Assembly: GCF_022179465.1 (NCBI RefSeq)
Contig: NZ_BPQV01000001.1
Span: forward strand, 517,053-581,052
Direction: 5' to 3'
DNA from: Methylobacterium organophilum
Lineage (GTDB): Bacteria > Pseudomonadota > Alphaproteobacteria > Rhizobiales > Beijerinckiaceae
Length of the DNA stretch: 64,000 bases
Shown here: positions 43,947-52,402 of the stretch, piece by piece
Position numbering within the stretch: position 1 is the first letter of the stretch
How the letters are laid out: each line of letters begins with the position of its first letter
Notes under the pieces: model-generated
Seen by the model: only the letters and a program-made list of their open reading frames with translations
The model's database searches: none
Told to the model about the DNA's origin: nothing
Position numbers and translations under genes: made by a program

Positions 43947-45470
43947 TCACACCGCCCGGCGCAGGAAGTCGCGGAAGGGGCGGCGCTGGGGTTGCGGGTC
44001 CGGCGGGGGCTCGGGCGGGGAGGGGGGCGTCGGGGCCTCCGGGGCCAGCACCTCGGCCCGCACCGCCCGCGGCGGCGCGAAGACGCCGCCCTGGGCGAGC
44101 GGCAGGTCGAGGTCGATCAGGTTCGGCACGTCCGTCTCGCGCTCGACCTGGGTGGCCACGACTCGGATCCCGGCCCGGCCGAGGGCCGCGACGAGGTCCT
44201 CCACGGCGATGTCCGGGCTCGCCATCCGCTCCGGCGGCCGCAGGAGCAGGGCGGCGGGCACCTTGACCTGGGACAGGCCCCTGGCGGCGAGCGCGTTGGA
44301 CTCGAAGGAGAGATCCACCGGCCGGTCGAGGGCGAAGCCGATCCTGCCCCGCAGCTCGGCGAGGGCGGCGGCCTGCTCCGCGTCCAGGGTGCGCCAGCTC
44401 GCCTGGGGCAGGGCCACGATCACCTGGGGCGGCATGCCTTCCCCGTCGGAGACCAGCCGGCCGAGGCTGCGCAGGAAGCCGGGCTCGAACAGGGAGAAGG
44501 GCGAGAGGGCGTAGGTCACCGCCGCCTGGCTGCCCCGCTTCTGCAGGTGGCGGGCGATGGTGCCGACGCGCTGGAGCATGCGCCGGTCGAGGGCGGTGGT
44601 GCGGCCGTAGCGCTCCAGCACCGGCAGGAAGACCTCCGGCGGCAGGGCCTCGCCGTTCAGCGTCACCCGGGCCAGCGCCTCGTAGCCGACGACCTTGCGC
44701 TGGGGCAGGGTGACGACGGGCTGGAGATAGACGTCGAGCCCGTCCGCGTCGAAGGCCTCGACCAGGGCGGCCTCCTTGGCCGGGTCCCGGACCGGCTCGC
44801 GCGGGGGCGGCTCGCGCAAGGACGGCCCCCGCGACGGCCCCCGCGACGGCCCCCGCGACGGCCCCTGCAGGGGATCCGGCGCGAAAGGCGGCGCGGGGGG
44901 CAGCCGGAGGGCGGGGGGCTCGAGGCGGGTCTCGACCGGGGGTGCGAGCGTCGCCGGCGGCTCCGGGGCCGGCGTCACCACCACGGGGGCGGGCGGGGGC
45001 GCGGGCCGGGTCTTGAGCCGGTCGATCTCCTGCTCCTGCGCGGAGACGACATTGGCGAGCTCGCGCACGATGCCGCTCAGGAGGCCGATCTCGGCGGTGA
45101 TCTCGTCGACGCCCTTGCGCAGGGCCTTCGCCTCCGCCTCGGCTTCGGCCTTCGCCTCGGATTCCGTCGGCGGCGGCGCGGCGCGGCCCGGCTCCCGGCG
45201 CTCGCGCACCAGGGCGGCGATCACGGTCTCGAGCTTCAGGAAGCGCTGCGACACCACGTCGAGCTCGCTCGACAGCTTCTCGTGGGCCGCGGCGAAGCGG
45301 TTCGCCCGGCGATGCTGCAGCAGGGCGGCGAAGGCGGAGGCCAGGCCGAGGGCGTAGGCGCCGACGATCGGCTCCAGGATCGCGACCGGCGCGAGGACGG
45401 AGAGCCCGAACAGGCTGATCGCCCACAGGCGCCCGCGCGGGCCGATCGTCCGGGCTTTCTGGCTCTTCAC
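43947..45470 (-). CDS. Membrane protein with a degenerate EAL domain
   Basis: About 507 residues: two N-terminal helices (WAISLFGLSVLAPVAI, AYALGLASAFAAL), a coiled-coil-like region (about 65-150), a Pro-rich linker with a (GPSR)3GPSL repeat and a C-terminal EAL-like domain (about 260-480). The EAL signature survives as YEALARV, but the metal-binding DDFG is replaced (FALDRPVDLSF) and the AEGVE glutamate is missing (ATQVERETD). It therefore probably binds c-di-GMP or a protein without cleaving it. The start is uncertain: GTG at 45470 or TTG at 45566. Divergent from the HMA gene. Confidence 0.75.
   Translation of the reverse strand: MKSQKARTIGPRGRLWAISLFGLSVLAPVAILEPIVGAYALGLASAFAALLQHRRANRFAAAHEKLSSELDVVSQRFLKLETVIAALVRERREPGRAAPPPTESEAKAEAEAEAKALRKGVDEITAEIGLLSGIVRELANVVSAQEQEIDRLKTRPAPPPAPVVVTPAPEPPATLAPPVETRLEPPALRLPPAPPFAPDPLQGPSRGPSRGPSRGPSLREPPPREPVRDPAKEAALVEAFDADGLDVYLQPVVTLPQRKVVGYEALARVTLNGEALPPEVFLPVLERYGRTTALDRRMLQRVGTIARHLQKRGSQAAVTYALSPFSLFEPGFLRSLGRLVSDGEGMPPQVIVALPQASWRTLDAEQAAALAELRGRIGFALDRPVDLSFESNALAARGLSQVKVPAALLLRPPERMASPDIAVEDLVAALGRAGIRVVATQVERETDVPNLIDLDLPLAQGGVFAPPRAVRAEVLAPEAPTPPSPPEPPPDPQPQRRPFRDFLRRAV
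44820..44868. repeat. 12-bp tandem repeat in the EAL-protein gene
   Basis: Three full copies of GACGGCCCCCGC and a partial fourth, in frame, encoding Gly-Pro-Ser-Arg units on the minus strand. The 12-base period keeps the frame, so copy-number change would only lengthen or shorten the linker. Confidence 0.85.
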
Positions 45471-45705
45471 CTTCGTAACGAGGGGGCTGTTCGCATGCGG
45501 GATCCGGCCCGGCCCTCGAGCCTTGCGGACGGGGTCATCTTTCGCCGAGCGGACAGGCGCCCGCAAGGCGAGCGAGGGACCGGGACCGGGATATCAACGG
45601 GTGTGATGCCGAAACGCGCCGGTCTCCCATGAGGGGGGATCCCGGGACGGCCCTTGCGGGTCGCGCCGAGATGGACGAGATGTCGCCCGCGACACGGAGA
45701 CCAGC

Positions 45706-45927
45706 ATGGACGGCAACCGCAGCGAGCTCCTCATGGCGGTGGAGGGCATGACCTGCGCGGGATGCGCCGAGGCCGTGCGCCGCACGATCCGCCGCCTCGA
45801 CCCCGGGGCGGAGGTCCGCGTCGACCTCGAAACGGGCCGGGTCAGCGCGCTGACCGGGGCGCGGGGCGAGGAGGTCGCGCGGGCCCTGACCGGGGCCGGC
45901 TACGCCGCCACTGCGATTGTGCGCTGA
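45706..45927 (+). CDS. HMA-domain metallochaperone (CopZ-like)
   Basis: A 73-residue protein consisting of one heavy-metal-associated domain. The metal site MTCAGC is at residues 15-20, with the usual beta-alpha-beta-beta-alpha-beta length after it. It should bind Cu(I), or possibly Zn or Hg, and pass it to a partner. No P-type ATPase is adjacent. It lies 8 bases before the aminotransferase gene on the same strand. Confidence 0.85.
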   Translation: MDGNRSELLMAVEGMTCAGCAEAVRRTIRRLDPGAEVRVDLETGRVSALTGARGEEVARALTGAGYAATAIVR

Positions 45928-45935
45928 GGCCGGCC

Positions 45936-47279
45936 ATGCTTCTCGACGCTTCCATGCCCGGCCCGCGCAACGATCTCGACGCGTGGTGGATGCCCTTCAC
46001 CGCCAACCGCGCCTTCAAGCAGGCGCCGCGGATGCTCGCGGGCGCCGAGGGGATGCATTACCGGAGCGCGGACGGGCGCCGGATCCTCGACGGGATCGCC
46101 GGGCTCTGGTGCTGCAATGCCGGGCACAACCGCGCGCCGATCACGGCGGCGATCCGCGACCAGGCCGGGCGGCTCGACTACGCGCCGCCCTTCCAGTTCG
46201 GGCATGCGGGCGCCTTCGCCCTCGCCAGCCGCCTCGGAGCCCTGGCCCCGGCCGACCTCGACAACGTCTTCTTCTGCAATTCCGGCTCCGAGGCCGCCGA
46301 CACCGCCCTCAAAATCGCCCTCGCCTACCGCCACACCCGCGGTGAGGGCGGCCGGACGCGGTTCGTCGGGCGCGAGCGCGGCTATCACGGGGTCGGCTTC
46401 GGCGGCATCGCGGTCGGCGGACTCGCCAACAACCGCAAGGTCTTCGGCCCCGGCCTTCCGGGCGTCGACCACCTGCCCCACACCTACGACCGGGCGCGCC
46501 AGGCCTTCACCAAGGGCGAGCCGGATTGGGGCGCCCACCTCGCCGACGACCTCGAACGGATCGTGGCCCTCCACGACGCCTCGACGCTCTGCGCCGTGAT
46601 CGTCGAGCCGATGGCGGGCTCGACCGGCGTGCTGCCGCCGCCCAAGGGCTACCTGCAGCGCCTGCGTGCGCTCTGCGACCGGCACGGCCTGCTGCTCATC
46701 TTCGACGAGGTCATCACCGGATTCGGCCGGCTGGGGCATGCCTTCGCCGCCGAGCGCTACGGCGTGGTGCCGGACATGATCACCTTCGCTAAGGGCGTCA
46801 CCTCGGGCACGGTGCCCCTCGGCGGCGTGATCGTGCGCAAGGACATCTACGCGACGCTGATGCAGGGGCCGGCGGAGGCGGTCGAGCTCTTCCACGGCTA
46901 CACCTATTCCGGCCACCCGCTCGCCTGCGCGGCGGGGCTCGCCACCCTCGACCTCTACCGGGACGAGGGCCTGTTCGAGCGGGCCCGGGCGCTGGAGCCG
47001 GTCTTCGCGGAGGCGGTGATGTCCCTGCGCGCGATCCCGGAGGTGCTCGACATCCGCACCGTGGGCCTCGCCGCGGGCATCGATCTCGCGCCCCTGCAAG
47101 GAGGCGGCAGCCGGGCCTATGCCGCCATGGTCGCGGCCTTCCGGGACCAGGATCTCGTCCTGCGCGCAGCCGGCGACACGATCGCCCTGAGCCCGCCGCT
47201 GATCGCGAGCGAGGCGGAGCTCGCCGACCTGGCGGAGAGGACGGCGCGGGGGATCCGGGCGGTCGGCGAAAAAATTTAA
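45936..47279 (+). CDS. Class III aminotransferase (beta-alanine/omega-amino acid:pyruvate type)
   Basis: A 447-residue PLP-dependent transaminase. The pattern AWWMPFTANRAFK at the N-terminus is typical of beta-alanine-pyruvate transaminases. Further motifs are FFCNSGSEAADTALKIA (PLP phosphate), LLIFDEVITGFGR (PLP Asp) and MITFAKGVTSGTVPLGG (Schiff-base Lys). Substrate preference within the omega-transaminase group is inferred from the N-terminus only. The ATG at 45936 is the start. Upstream of ftfL by 180 bases. Confidence 0.88.
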   Translation: MLLDASMPGPRNDLDAWWMPFTANRAFKQAPRMLAGAEGMHYRSADGRRILDGIAGLWCCNAGHNRAPITAAIRDQAGRLDYAPPFQFGHAGAFALASRLGALAPADLDNVFFCNSGSEAADTALKIALAYRHTRGEGGRTRFVGRERGYHGVGFGGIAVGGLANNRKVFGPGLPGVDHLPHTYDRARQAFTKGEPDWGAHLADDLERIVALHDASTLCAVIVEPMAGSTGVLPPPKGYLQRLRALCDRHGLLLIFDEVITGFGRLGHAFAAERYGVVPDMITFAKGVTSGTVPLGGVIVRKDIYATLMQGPAEAVELFHGYTYSGHPLACAAGLATLDLYRDEGLFERARALEPVFAEAVMSLRAIPEVLDIRTVGLAAGIDLAPLQGGGSRAYAAMVAAFRDQDLVLRAAGDTIALSPPLIASEAELADLAERTARGIRAVGEKI

Positions 47280-47414
47280 TTTCGCATTTTCATTGAAAAA
47301 ATCCGACGCGCTTTTTCCCGCGCCCTCCCGCAAACTGGGCGCATCGGTTTATCTCGGCGGTACGACGGCGTAGGGCTTTCGCCCTGCTGACGCGGCTCCG
47401 CGGATGGCGACAGG

Positions 47415-47435
47415 GACCGGCCCGGCAGGCCGGTC
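47415..47435 (+). promoter_or_regulatory. Hairpin in the ftfL leader
   Basis: A perfect 8-bp inverted repeat, GACCGGCC / GGCCGGTC, with a 5-base loop, 24 bases before the ftfL start. A second small stem, AGGGC / GCCCT, lies near 47373-47386. There is no T-run. It may be a leader structure, an end of the aminotransferase transcript, or chance in GC-rich DNA. No known riboswitch pattern is recognised. Confidence 0.4.
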
Positions 47436-47459
47436 CTCCAAGAAACGACGGTGAGAGAA

Positions 47460-49133
47460 ATGCCCTCAGATATCGAGATCGCCCGCGCGGCGACCCTGAA
47501 GCCGATCGCGGACGTCGCACGGAAGATCGGCATCCCGGACGAGGCGCTTCACAATTACGGCAAGCACATCGCCAAGATCGACCACGACTTCATCAAGTCG
47601 CTGGAGGGCAAGCCGGACGGCAAGCTCGTGCTCGTCACCGCGATCTCCCCGACGCCGGCGGGCGAGGGCAAGACCACGACCACGGTGGGCCTCGGCGACG
47701 CGCTCAACCGCATCGGCAAGAAGACCGTGATGTGCCTGCGCGAGCCCTCGCTCGGCCCCTGCTTCGGCATGAAGGGCGGCGCGGCCGGCGGCGGCAAGGC
47801 GCAGGTCGTGCCGATGGAGCAGATCAACCTGCACTTCACCGGCGACTTCCACGCCATCACCTCGGCGCATTCGCTGGCCGCCGCGCTGATCGACAACCAC
47901 ATCTACTGGGCCAACGAGCTCAATATCGACGTGCGCCGCATCCACTGGCGCCGCGTGGTCGACATGAACGACCGGGCCCTGCGCGCCATCAACCAGTCCC
48001 TCGGCGGCGTCGCCAACGGCTTCCCCCGCGAGGACGGCTTCGACATCACCGTCGCCTCCGAGGTGATGGCGGTGTTCTGCCTCGCCAAGGATCTCGCGGA
48101 TCTCGAGGAGCGCCTCGGCCGCATCGTCATCGCCGAGACCCGCGACCGCAAGCCGGTGACGCTGGCCCAGGTGAAGGCGACCGGCGCCATGACGGTGCTG
48201 CTCAAGGACGCCCTGCAGCCGAACCTCGTGCAGACCCTGGAGGGCAACCCGGCCCTCATCCATGGCGGCCCCTTCGCCAACATCGCCCATGGCTGCAACT
48301 CGGTGATCGCGACCCGCAGCGGCCTCAAGCTCGCCGATTACGTGGTGACCGAGGCCGGTTTCGGCGCGGATCTGGGCGCGGAGAAGTTCATCGACATCAA
48401 GTGCCGCCAGACGGGCCTCAAGCCCTCGGCGGTGGTGATCGTGGCCACCGTGCGCGCCCTCAAGATGCATGGCGGCGTCGACAAGAAGAGCCTCGGCTCC
48501 GAGAACCTGGAGGCCCTGGAGAAGGGCTTCGCCAATCTGGAGCGGCACGTGCAGAACGTGCGCAGCTTCGGCCTGCCGGTCGTCGTCGGCGTGAACCATT
48601 TCTACCAGGACACCGATGCCGAGCATGCCCGGCTGAAGGAGCTCTGCCGCGACAAGCTCCAGGTCGAGGCGATCACCTGCAAGCACTGGGCGGAGGGCGG
48701 CGCCGGCGCCGAGGACCTGGCTCACGCCGTGGTGAAGCTCGCCGAGGGCGCGCAGAAGCCGCTGAGCTTCGTCTACGAGACCGAGTCGAAGCTGACCGAC
48801 AAGATCAAGGCCATCGCGACGAAGCTCTACGGCGCCGCCGACATCCAGATCGAATCGAAGGCCGCGGGCAAGCTCGCCGGCTTCGAGAAGGACGGCTACG
48901 GCAACCTGCCGGTCTGCATGGCCAAGACCCAGTACTCGTTCTCGACGGATCCGAGCCTGATGGGCGCGCCCTCGGGCCACATCATCGCCGTGCGCGACGT
49001 GCGCCTCTCGGCCGGCGCCGGCTTCGTGGTGGTGATCTGCGGTGAGATCATGACCATGCCGGGCCTGCCCAAGGTCCCGGCGGCCGACACTATCCGCCTC
49101 GACGCCAACGGCCAGATCGACGGCCTGTTCTAG
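47460..49133 (+). CDS. ftfL: Formate-tetrahydrofolate ligase
   Basis: The 557-residue enzyme joins formate to tetrahydrofolate with ATP and makes 10-formyl-H4F. In methylotrophs it feeds formate carbon into the serine cycle. The ATP loop [18 protein letters not shown] (about 65-82) and segments [34 protein letters not shown] and [12 protein letters not shown] are complete. Length and sequence agree closely, from memory, with Methylobacterium extorquens FtfL. I chose the ATG at 47460, not the GTG at 47451, because it gives the known N-terminus [17 protein letters not shown] strong hairpin ends the transcript at 49156. Confidence 0.98.
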   Translation: MPSDIEIARAATLKPIADVARKIGIPDEALHNYGKHIAKIDHDFIKSLEGKPDGKLVLVTAISPTPAGEGKTTTTVGLGDALNRIGKKTVMCLREPSLGPCFGMKGGAAGGGKAQVVPMEQINLHFTGDFHAITSAHSLAAALIDNHIYWANELNIDVRRIHWRRVVDMNDRALRAINQSLGGVANGFPREDGFDITVASEVMAVFCLAKDLADLEERLGRIVIAETRDRKPVTLAQVKATGAMTVLLKDALQPNLVQTLEGNPALIHGGPFANIAHGCNSVIATRSGLKLADYVVTEAGFGADLGAEKFIDIKCRQTGLKPSAVVIVATVRALKMHGGVDKKSLGSENLEALEKGFANLERHVQNVRSFGLPVVVGVNHFYQDTDAEHARLKELCRDKLQVEAITCKHWAEGGAGAEDLAHAVVKLAEGAQKPLSFVYETESKLTDKIKAIATKLYGAADIQIESKAAGKLAGFEKDGYGNLPVCMAKTQYSFSTDPSLMGAPSGHIIAVRDVRLSAGAGFVVVICGEIMTMPGLPKVPAADTIRLDANGQIDGLF

Positions 49134-49155
49134 GCGTCGCGACGATCCCGAAAGG

Positions 49156-49187
49156 AAAGGGGCGGCTCCACCGGGAGCCGCCCCTTT
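49156..49187 (+). terminator. Intrinsic terminator after ftfL
   Basis: A perfect 14-bp stem (AAAGGGGCGGCTCC with its complement) and a 4-base loop, 22 bases after the ftfL stop. It is followed by CGCGTTTT. It sits between two convergent genes and may stop transcription from both. Confidence 0.8.
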
Positions 49188-49211
49188 CGCGTTTTCGGCC
49201 CTGACGTGCGG

Positions 49212-49931
49212 TCAGCCGCCGAAGCGGGCGTCGAGCTCGGCCGAGTGGGCATGCTCGCCGGCGATGTAGGGCAGCGCCTCATTGGCGAACTGGCGGCCCT
49301 GGGCGCTGTCGCCGGAGCGCGAATAGGCGTCGTAGAGGGCGAGCGTGCGCGCATCCGAGCGGGCCTGCTGGGCGACATAGGTCCGGTCGAAGGCGCGCGC
49401 CGAGGGCGCCGACTTCAGGCGCTCGATCCTGGCCTGGCCCTCGGGGCCGATCGCCACCCGGCGCCCCGGCTCGCCCGGGCTGTTGTCGATCAGGCCGACG
49501 CCCCCGAGCACGCCGCCGACGATGCCCGTGGTGACGTTGGCCGCGAGCGTGACCGGGGCGAGCACCACGCCGACCGGGTTGTCGAGGCGAGTCGGAATGC
49601 CCTGCTGATCGGCGACGACGGTGCCGCCCGCGCTCAGCGAGGTGCCCGGCGGCAGCAGCGCGTCGGTGGTCGCGGTCCGATGTTCGATGACCCGGCGCGC
49701 GTAGTTGCGGACCTGCGGGTTGCGGGAGCGCTCCAGGGCGATGCGGCTCGACTCGATGCTCACCGCGTCCGAGCGCAGGGCGGCGGCGCGGAACTCGGGG
49801 GTCCGCGTCGCGGCGGCCCCGTCGAGACCGGGCTGCGGGGCGATCCGCACCGCCAGCGGGTCCTGGGCGAGGGCGGGCGTCGCCAGCACGGCCGAGAGGC
49901 CGAGGGCCGCCAGGGCAAGGGACTTCTTCAT
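49212..49931 (-). CDS. Secreted DUF4142-like protein
   Basis: A 239-residue protein with a Sec signal (1-23, ending ALAQ). The mature part has the helical DUF4142 pattern (EFRAAALRSDAVSIESSRIAL, NPQVRNYARRVIEHR, YVAQQARSDARTLALYDAYS, split here by a Gly-rich insert, about 90-140). The family is often stress-induced in alphaproteobacteria; its role is unknown. The insert VTLAANVTTGIVGGVLGG looks membrane-active. Start: ATG at 49931. Confidence 0.78.
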   Translation of the reverse strand: MKKSLALAALGLSAVLATPALAQDPLAVRIAPQPGLDGAAATRTPEFRAAALRSDAVSIESSRIALERSRNPQVRNYARRVIEHRTATTDALLPPGTSLSAGGTVVADQQGIPTRLDNPVGVVLAPVTLAANVTTGIVGGVLGGVGLIDNSPGEPGRRVAIGPEGQARIERLKSAPSARAFDRTYVAQQARSDARTLALYDAYSRSGDSAQGRQFANEALPYIAGEHAHSAELDARFGG

Positions 49932-50212
49932 GGAGGATTTCTCTCTCGAGGCTGATCTCACGAGGTGAATGGCGCGGCCCGGACGCATGGGAATGCCGCG
50001 GGCCGTCCTCGCCTCAATCCCCACGCTTCCAGGCTGTTCCGAAGCTCCCGAGACCGTGATGCCGCACCCTGTGCGCGTATAGGGCTCGAACGATCTCGTC
50101 CTTTCCTGCACAGGAACGCGGACAGGCTGTTCTTCTTGGAGACGCGTGGAAAAAGAAAACTCGTCCTGCGCGGATATTGCTAGTTTTCTCGCGACGGTCC
50201 GGGAGAAGAGCG

Positions 50213-50881
50213 ATGTCGATCAGGCTCTATACTTACCGGGAGTCGGGAAACAGCTACAAGGTCCGCCTGCTCCTGGCTTTCCTCGGCCTGACGGTGGAGG
50301 AGGTCGAGATCGACTTTCCCGGCCGCGAGCAGCATGGGCCGGCCTTCCTCGCGATCAATCCCCGCGGCGAGGTGCCCGTCCTGATCGACGGGGACCGCAC
50401 GTTCACGGATTCCGCGGCGATCCTGGTCCATCTCGCGGACAAGCATGCGGGGCAGACCTGGTGGTCGCACGAGGCAGCCGAGCAGGCCGAGATCGTCGAC
50501 TGGCTCGCCTTTGCCGCGAGCTGGATCCAGCACGGGGTCTTCACCGCCCGGGCGATCCTGTCCTTCCAGGGACCCCATGACGGCTTCGGCATCTGGGGCA
50601 ACGCGAACACCCTGGCGGAAGCGACGGCCCGGGGCGTCAAGTCCCTCCAGATCCTCGAAGCCGCCCTGGAAACCCGCGCCTGGCTCGCCGCCGGACGTCC
50701 CACCATCGCGGATCTCGCGGTGTTTCCCTACGTGGCGCTCGCGCCCATGGGCGACATCTCCCTGGAGCCCTTCCCGGCGGTCCGGGCCTGGATCGCCCGC
50801 CTGCGGGCGCGCCCCGGCTTCATCCCGATCGCGGGCCTCGACGACCCGCTCTATCGTCGGCGCCCGCGGGAAGCGGCCTGA
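50213..50881 (+). CDS. Glutathione S-transferase family protein
   Basis: A 222-residue protein with a thioredoxin-fold N-terminal domain (IRLYTYRESGNSYKVRLLL, INPRGEVPVLIDGD, TFTDSAAILVHLADKH) and an all-helical C-terminal domain. The Ser of ESGNSYK is the probable catalytic residue, and the cis-Pro is in EVPVL. Substrate unknown. The ATG at 50213 is preferred; an upstream ATG at 50177 adds 12 residues with no family match. The 280 bases before it hold nothing else I can identify. Confidence 0.87.
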   Translation: MSIRLYTYRESGNSYKVRLLLAFLGLTVEEVEIDFPGREQHGPAFLAINPRGEVPVLIDGDRTFTDSAAILVHLADKHAGQTWWSHEAAEQAEIVDWLAFAASWIQHGVFTARAILSFQGPHDGFGIWGNANTLAEATARGVKSLQILEAALETRAWLAAGRPTIADLAVFPYVALAPMGDISLEPFPAVRAWIARLRARPGFIPIAGLDDPLYRRRPREAA

Positions 50882-50893
50882 GGGCGACCTCCC

Positions 50894-51451
50894 TCAGTGG
50901 AAGAAGGGCAGGGCGTGGGGCGCGAACAGCCCGAATCCGGCCAGGGCGAGGCCCGCCACGCCGAGCAGGCCGCCGCCGATGGCGAGTGCGGCGATGCCGG
51001 TGATGACCTCCGCCGAGGCCAGGACGATGCCGATCTGGAAGGCGGCCGAGGCGATCTCGTAATGGTGGTAGCGCTCCAGCGCGAGGTCGCGGCGCTCGCC
51101 CGAGGCCCGGGCCTTCTCGGCGAGTTCCTTGCGGCCCTCGCCGGTGGCCGGCTCGGAATCCCAGCGGGCCAACGTCTTGGCCCAGTCCGCGCGCTTGGCG
51201 GCGATCGCCGCCGGATCCGTGCCCGGCGGCAGCAGCGCCACCAGTTCGTCCACCGTCTTCACCACGGTCGAGCGGATCGTGCGGGCCTGGAAATAGGCCC
51301 ATTGGTTCGAGGCCTCGACATTGGCGCCGAGCGCCTCGGTCTGTGCGCTCTTGGCGAGCGTCTCGGCGCCCGCCAGGAAGAGGGCCAGGATGGAGATCAG
51401 CAGCGCCACGCGCTTGTTCGACCCCTCGACCGCTCCGTGTCCGCCCGACAT
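50894..51451 (-). CDS. DUF4337-like membrane protein
   Basis: A 185-residue protein with one helix near the N-terminus (ALLISILALFLAGAETL), a soluble helical middle (about 35-130) and two C-terminal helices. The segment EASNQWAYFQARTIRSTV matches, from memory, DUF4337. Function unknown. Convergent with the glutathione S-transferase gene, 12 bases apart. Confidence 0.78.
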   Translation of the reverse strand: MSGGHGAVEGSNKRVALLISILALFLAGAETLAKSAQTEALGANVEASNQWAYFQARTIRSTVVKTVDELVALLPPGTDPAAIAAKRADWAKTLARWDSEPATGEGRKELAEKARASGERRDLALERYHHYEIASAAFQIGIVLASAEVITGIAALAIGGGLLGVAGLALAGFGLFAPHALPFFH

Positions 51452-51597
51452 CCGATTTTCATCCCGTTCCGATTCGTCGCGGGGCGTAGACAGCCGATCC
51501 CGGCGGCCAAGGCAATCGCGATCGAACGCGATTGACCCGGAGCGCCTGCGACCGAGATGTCTTGCCCTCAGGGCAAAGCGGGCGGGAGCGGATCACG

Positions 51598-52329
51598 ATG
51601 CGGCTTCAGGTTCTCGGCTGCGGCGACGCGTTCGGCTCCGGCGGCCGCTTCAACACCTGCTTCCACGTCACGGCCACGGGGACCTGCTTCCTCGTCGATT
51701 GCGGCGCCTCCTCGCTCATCGCGATCCGCCGCTACGGCGTCGACCCGAACGGCATCGACACGGTCTTCGTCACCCATCTCCACGGCGATCATTTCGGCGG
51801 GCTGCCCTGGCTGATTCTCGACGGGCAGCTCGTCAGCCGGCGCGCGACGCCGCTGACCATCGTCGGGCCGGAGGGGATCCAGGCGCGCCTGGAAGCGGCG
51901 ATGGAGGCGCTGTTTCCGGGATCGAGCAAAGCGGAGCGGGCCTTTCCCGTGGTCGTGACGGAGATCGCGGAGGGCCGGCCGGTCACGGCCTCCGGCTTCA
52001 CGGCCCATGCCTTTCCCGTGCGCCATCCCTCCGGGGCGCCCTCCCATGCCCTGCGCATCGAGGGGGAGGGCAGGGTGCTCGCCTATACCGGCGACACGGA
52101 ATGGGTCGACGCGCTGATCGCGGCCGGGCGCGAGGCCGACCTGCTGATCGCCGAGGGCTACACGATCGAGCGGCCGGTGAAGTTCCATCTCGACTGGGCG
52201 ACGCTGAAGGCGCGCCTGCCCGAGATCGCTCCCCGGCGCCTGATGCTCACCCATATGAGCGTCGAGATGATCGCCCATCCCCCGGAGGGCTACATCGCCG
52301 CGGAGGACGGTCTAGTGATCGCCCTCTGA
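51598..52329 (+). CDS. MBL-fold metallohydrolase (RNase Z-like group)
   Basis: A 243-residue metallo-beta-lactamase-fold hydrolase. The metal motif THLHGDHFGG is at about residues 59-68; further ligands are in FPVRHPSGAPS, YTGDTEW and LTHMS. It is shorter than tRNase Z and lacks its flexible arm, so tRNA processing is not expected. The start is ATG at 51598, preceded by GGGAG. It lies 73 bases before the hybrid kinase on the same strand and may share its transcript. Confidence 0.85.
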   Translation: MRLQVLGCGDAFGSGGRFNTCFHVTATGTCFLVDCGASSLIAIRRYGVDPNGIDTVFVTHLHGDHFGGLPWLILDGQLVSRRATPLTIVGPEGIQARLEAAMEALFPGSSKAERAFPVVVTEIAEGRPVTASGFTAHAFPVRHPSGAPSHALRIEGEGRVLAYTGDTEWVDALIAAGREADLLIAEGYTIERPVKFHLDWATLKARLPEIAPRRLMLTHMSVEMIAHPPEGYIAAEDGLVIAL

Positions 52330-52402
52330 CCGGCGCGCGCCGCCGCGATGCGGTGGGTATGACATCTGTTGACACAGGTCCGATCCGGGAACACGAAGCG
52401 TC

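Noticed and set aside
47280-47459. Tetrahydrofolate riboswitch before ftfL
   Set aside because: Two simple stems only; I could not match the conserved cores of THF riboswitches from memory. A covariance-model search would decide.
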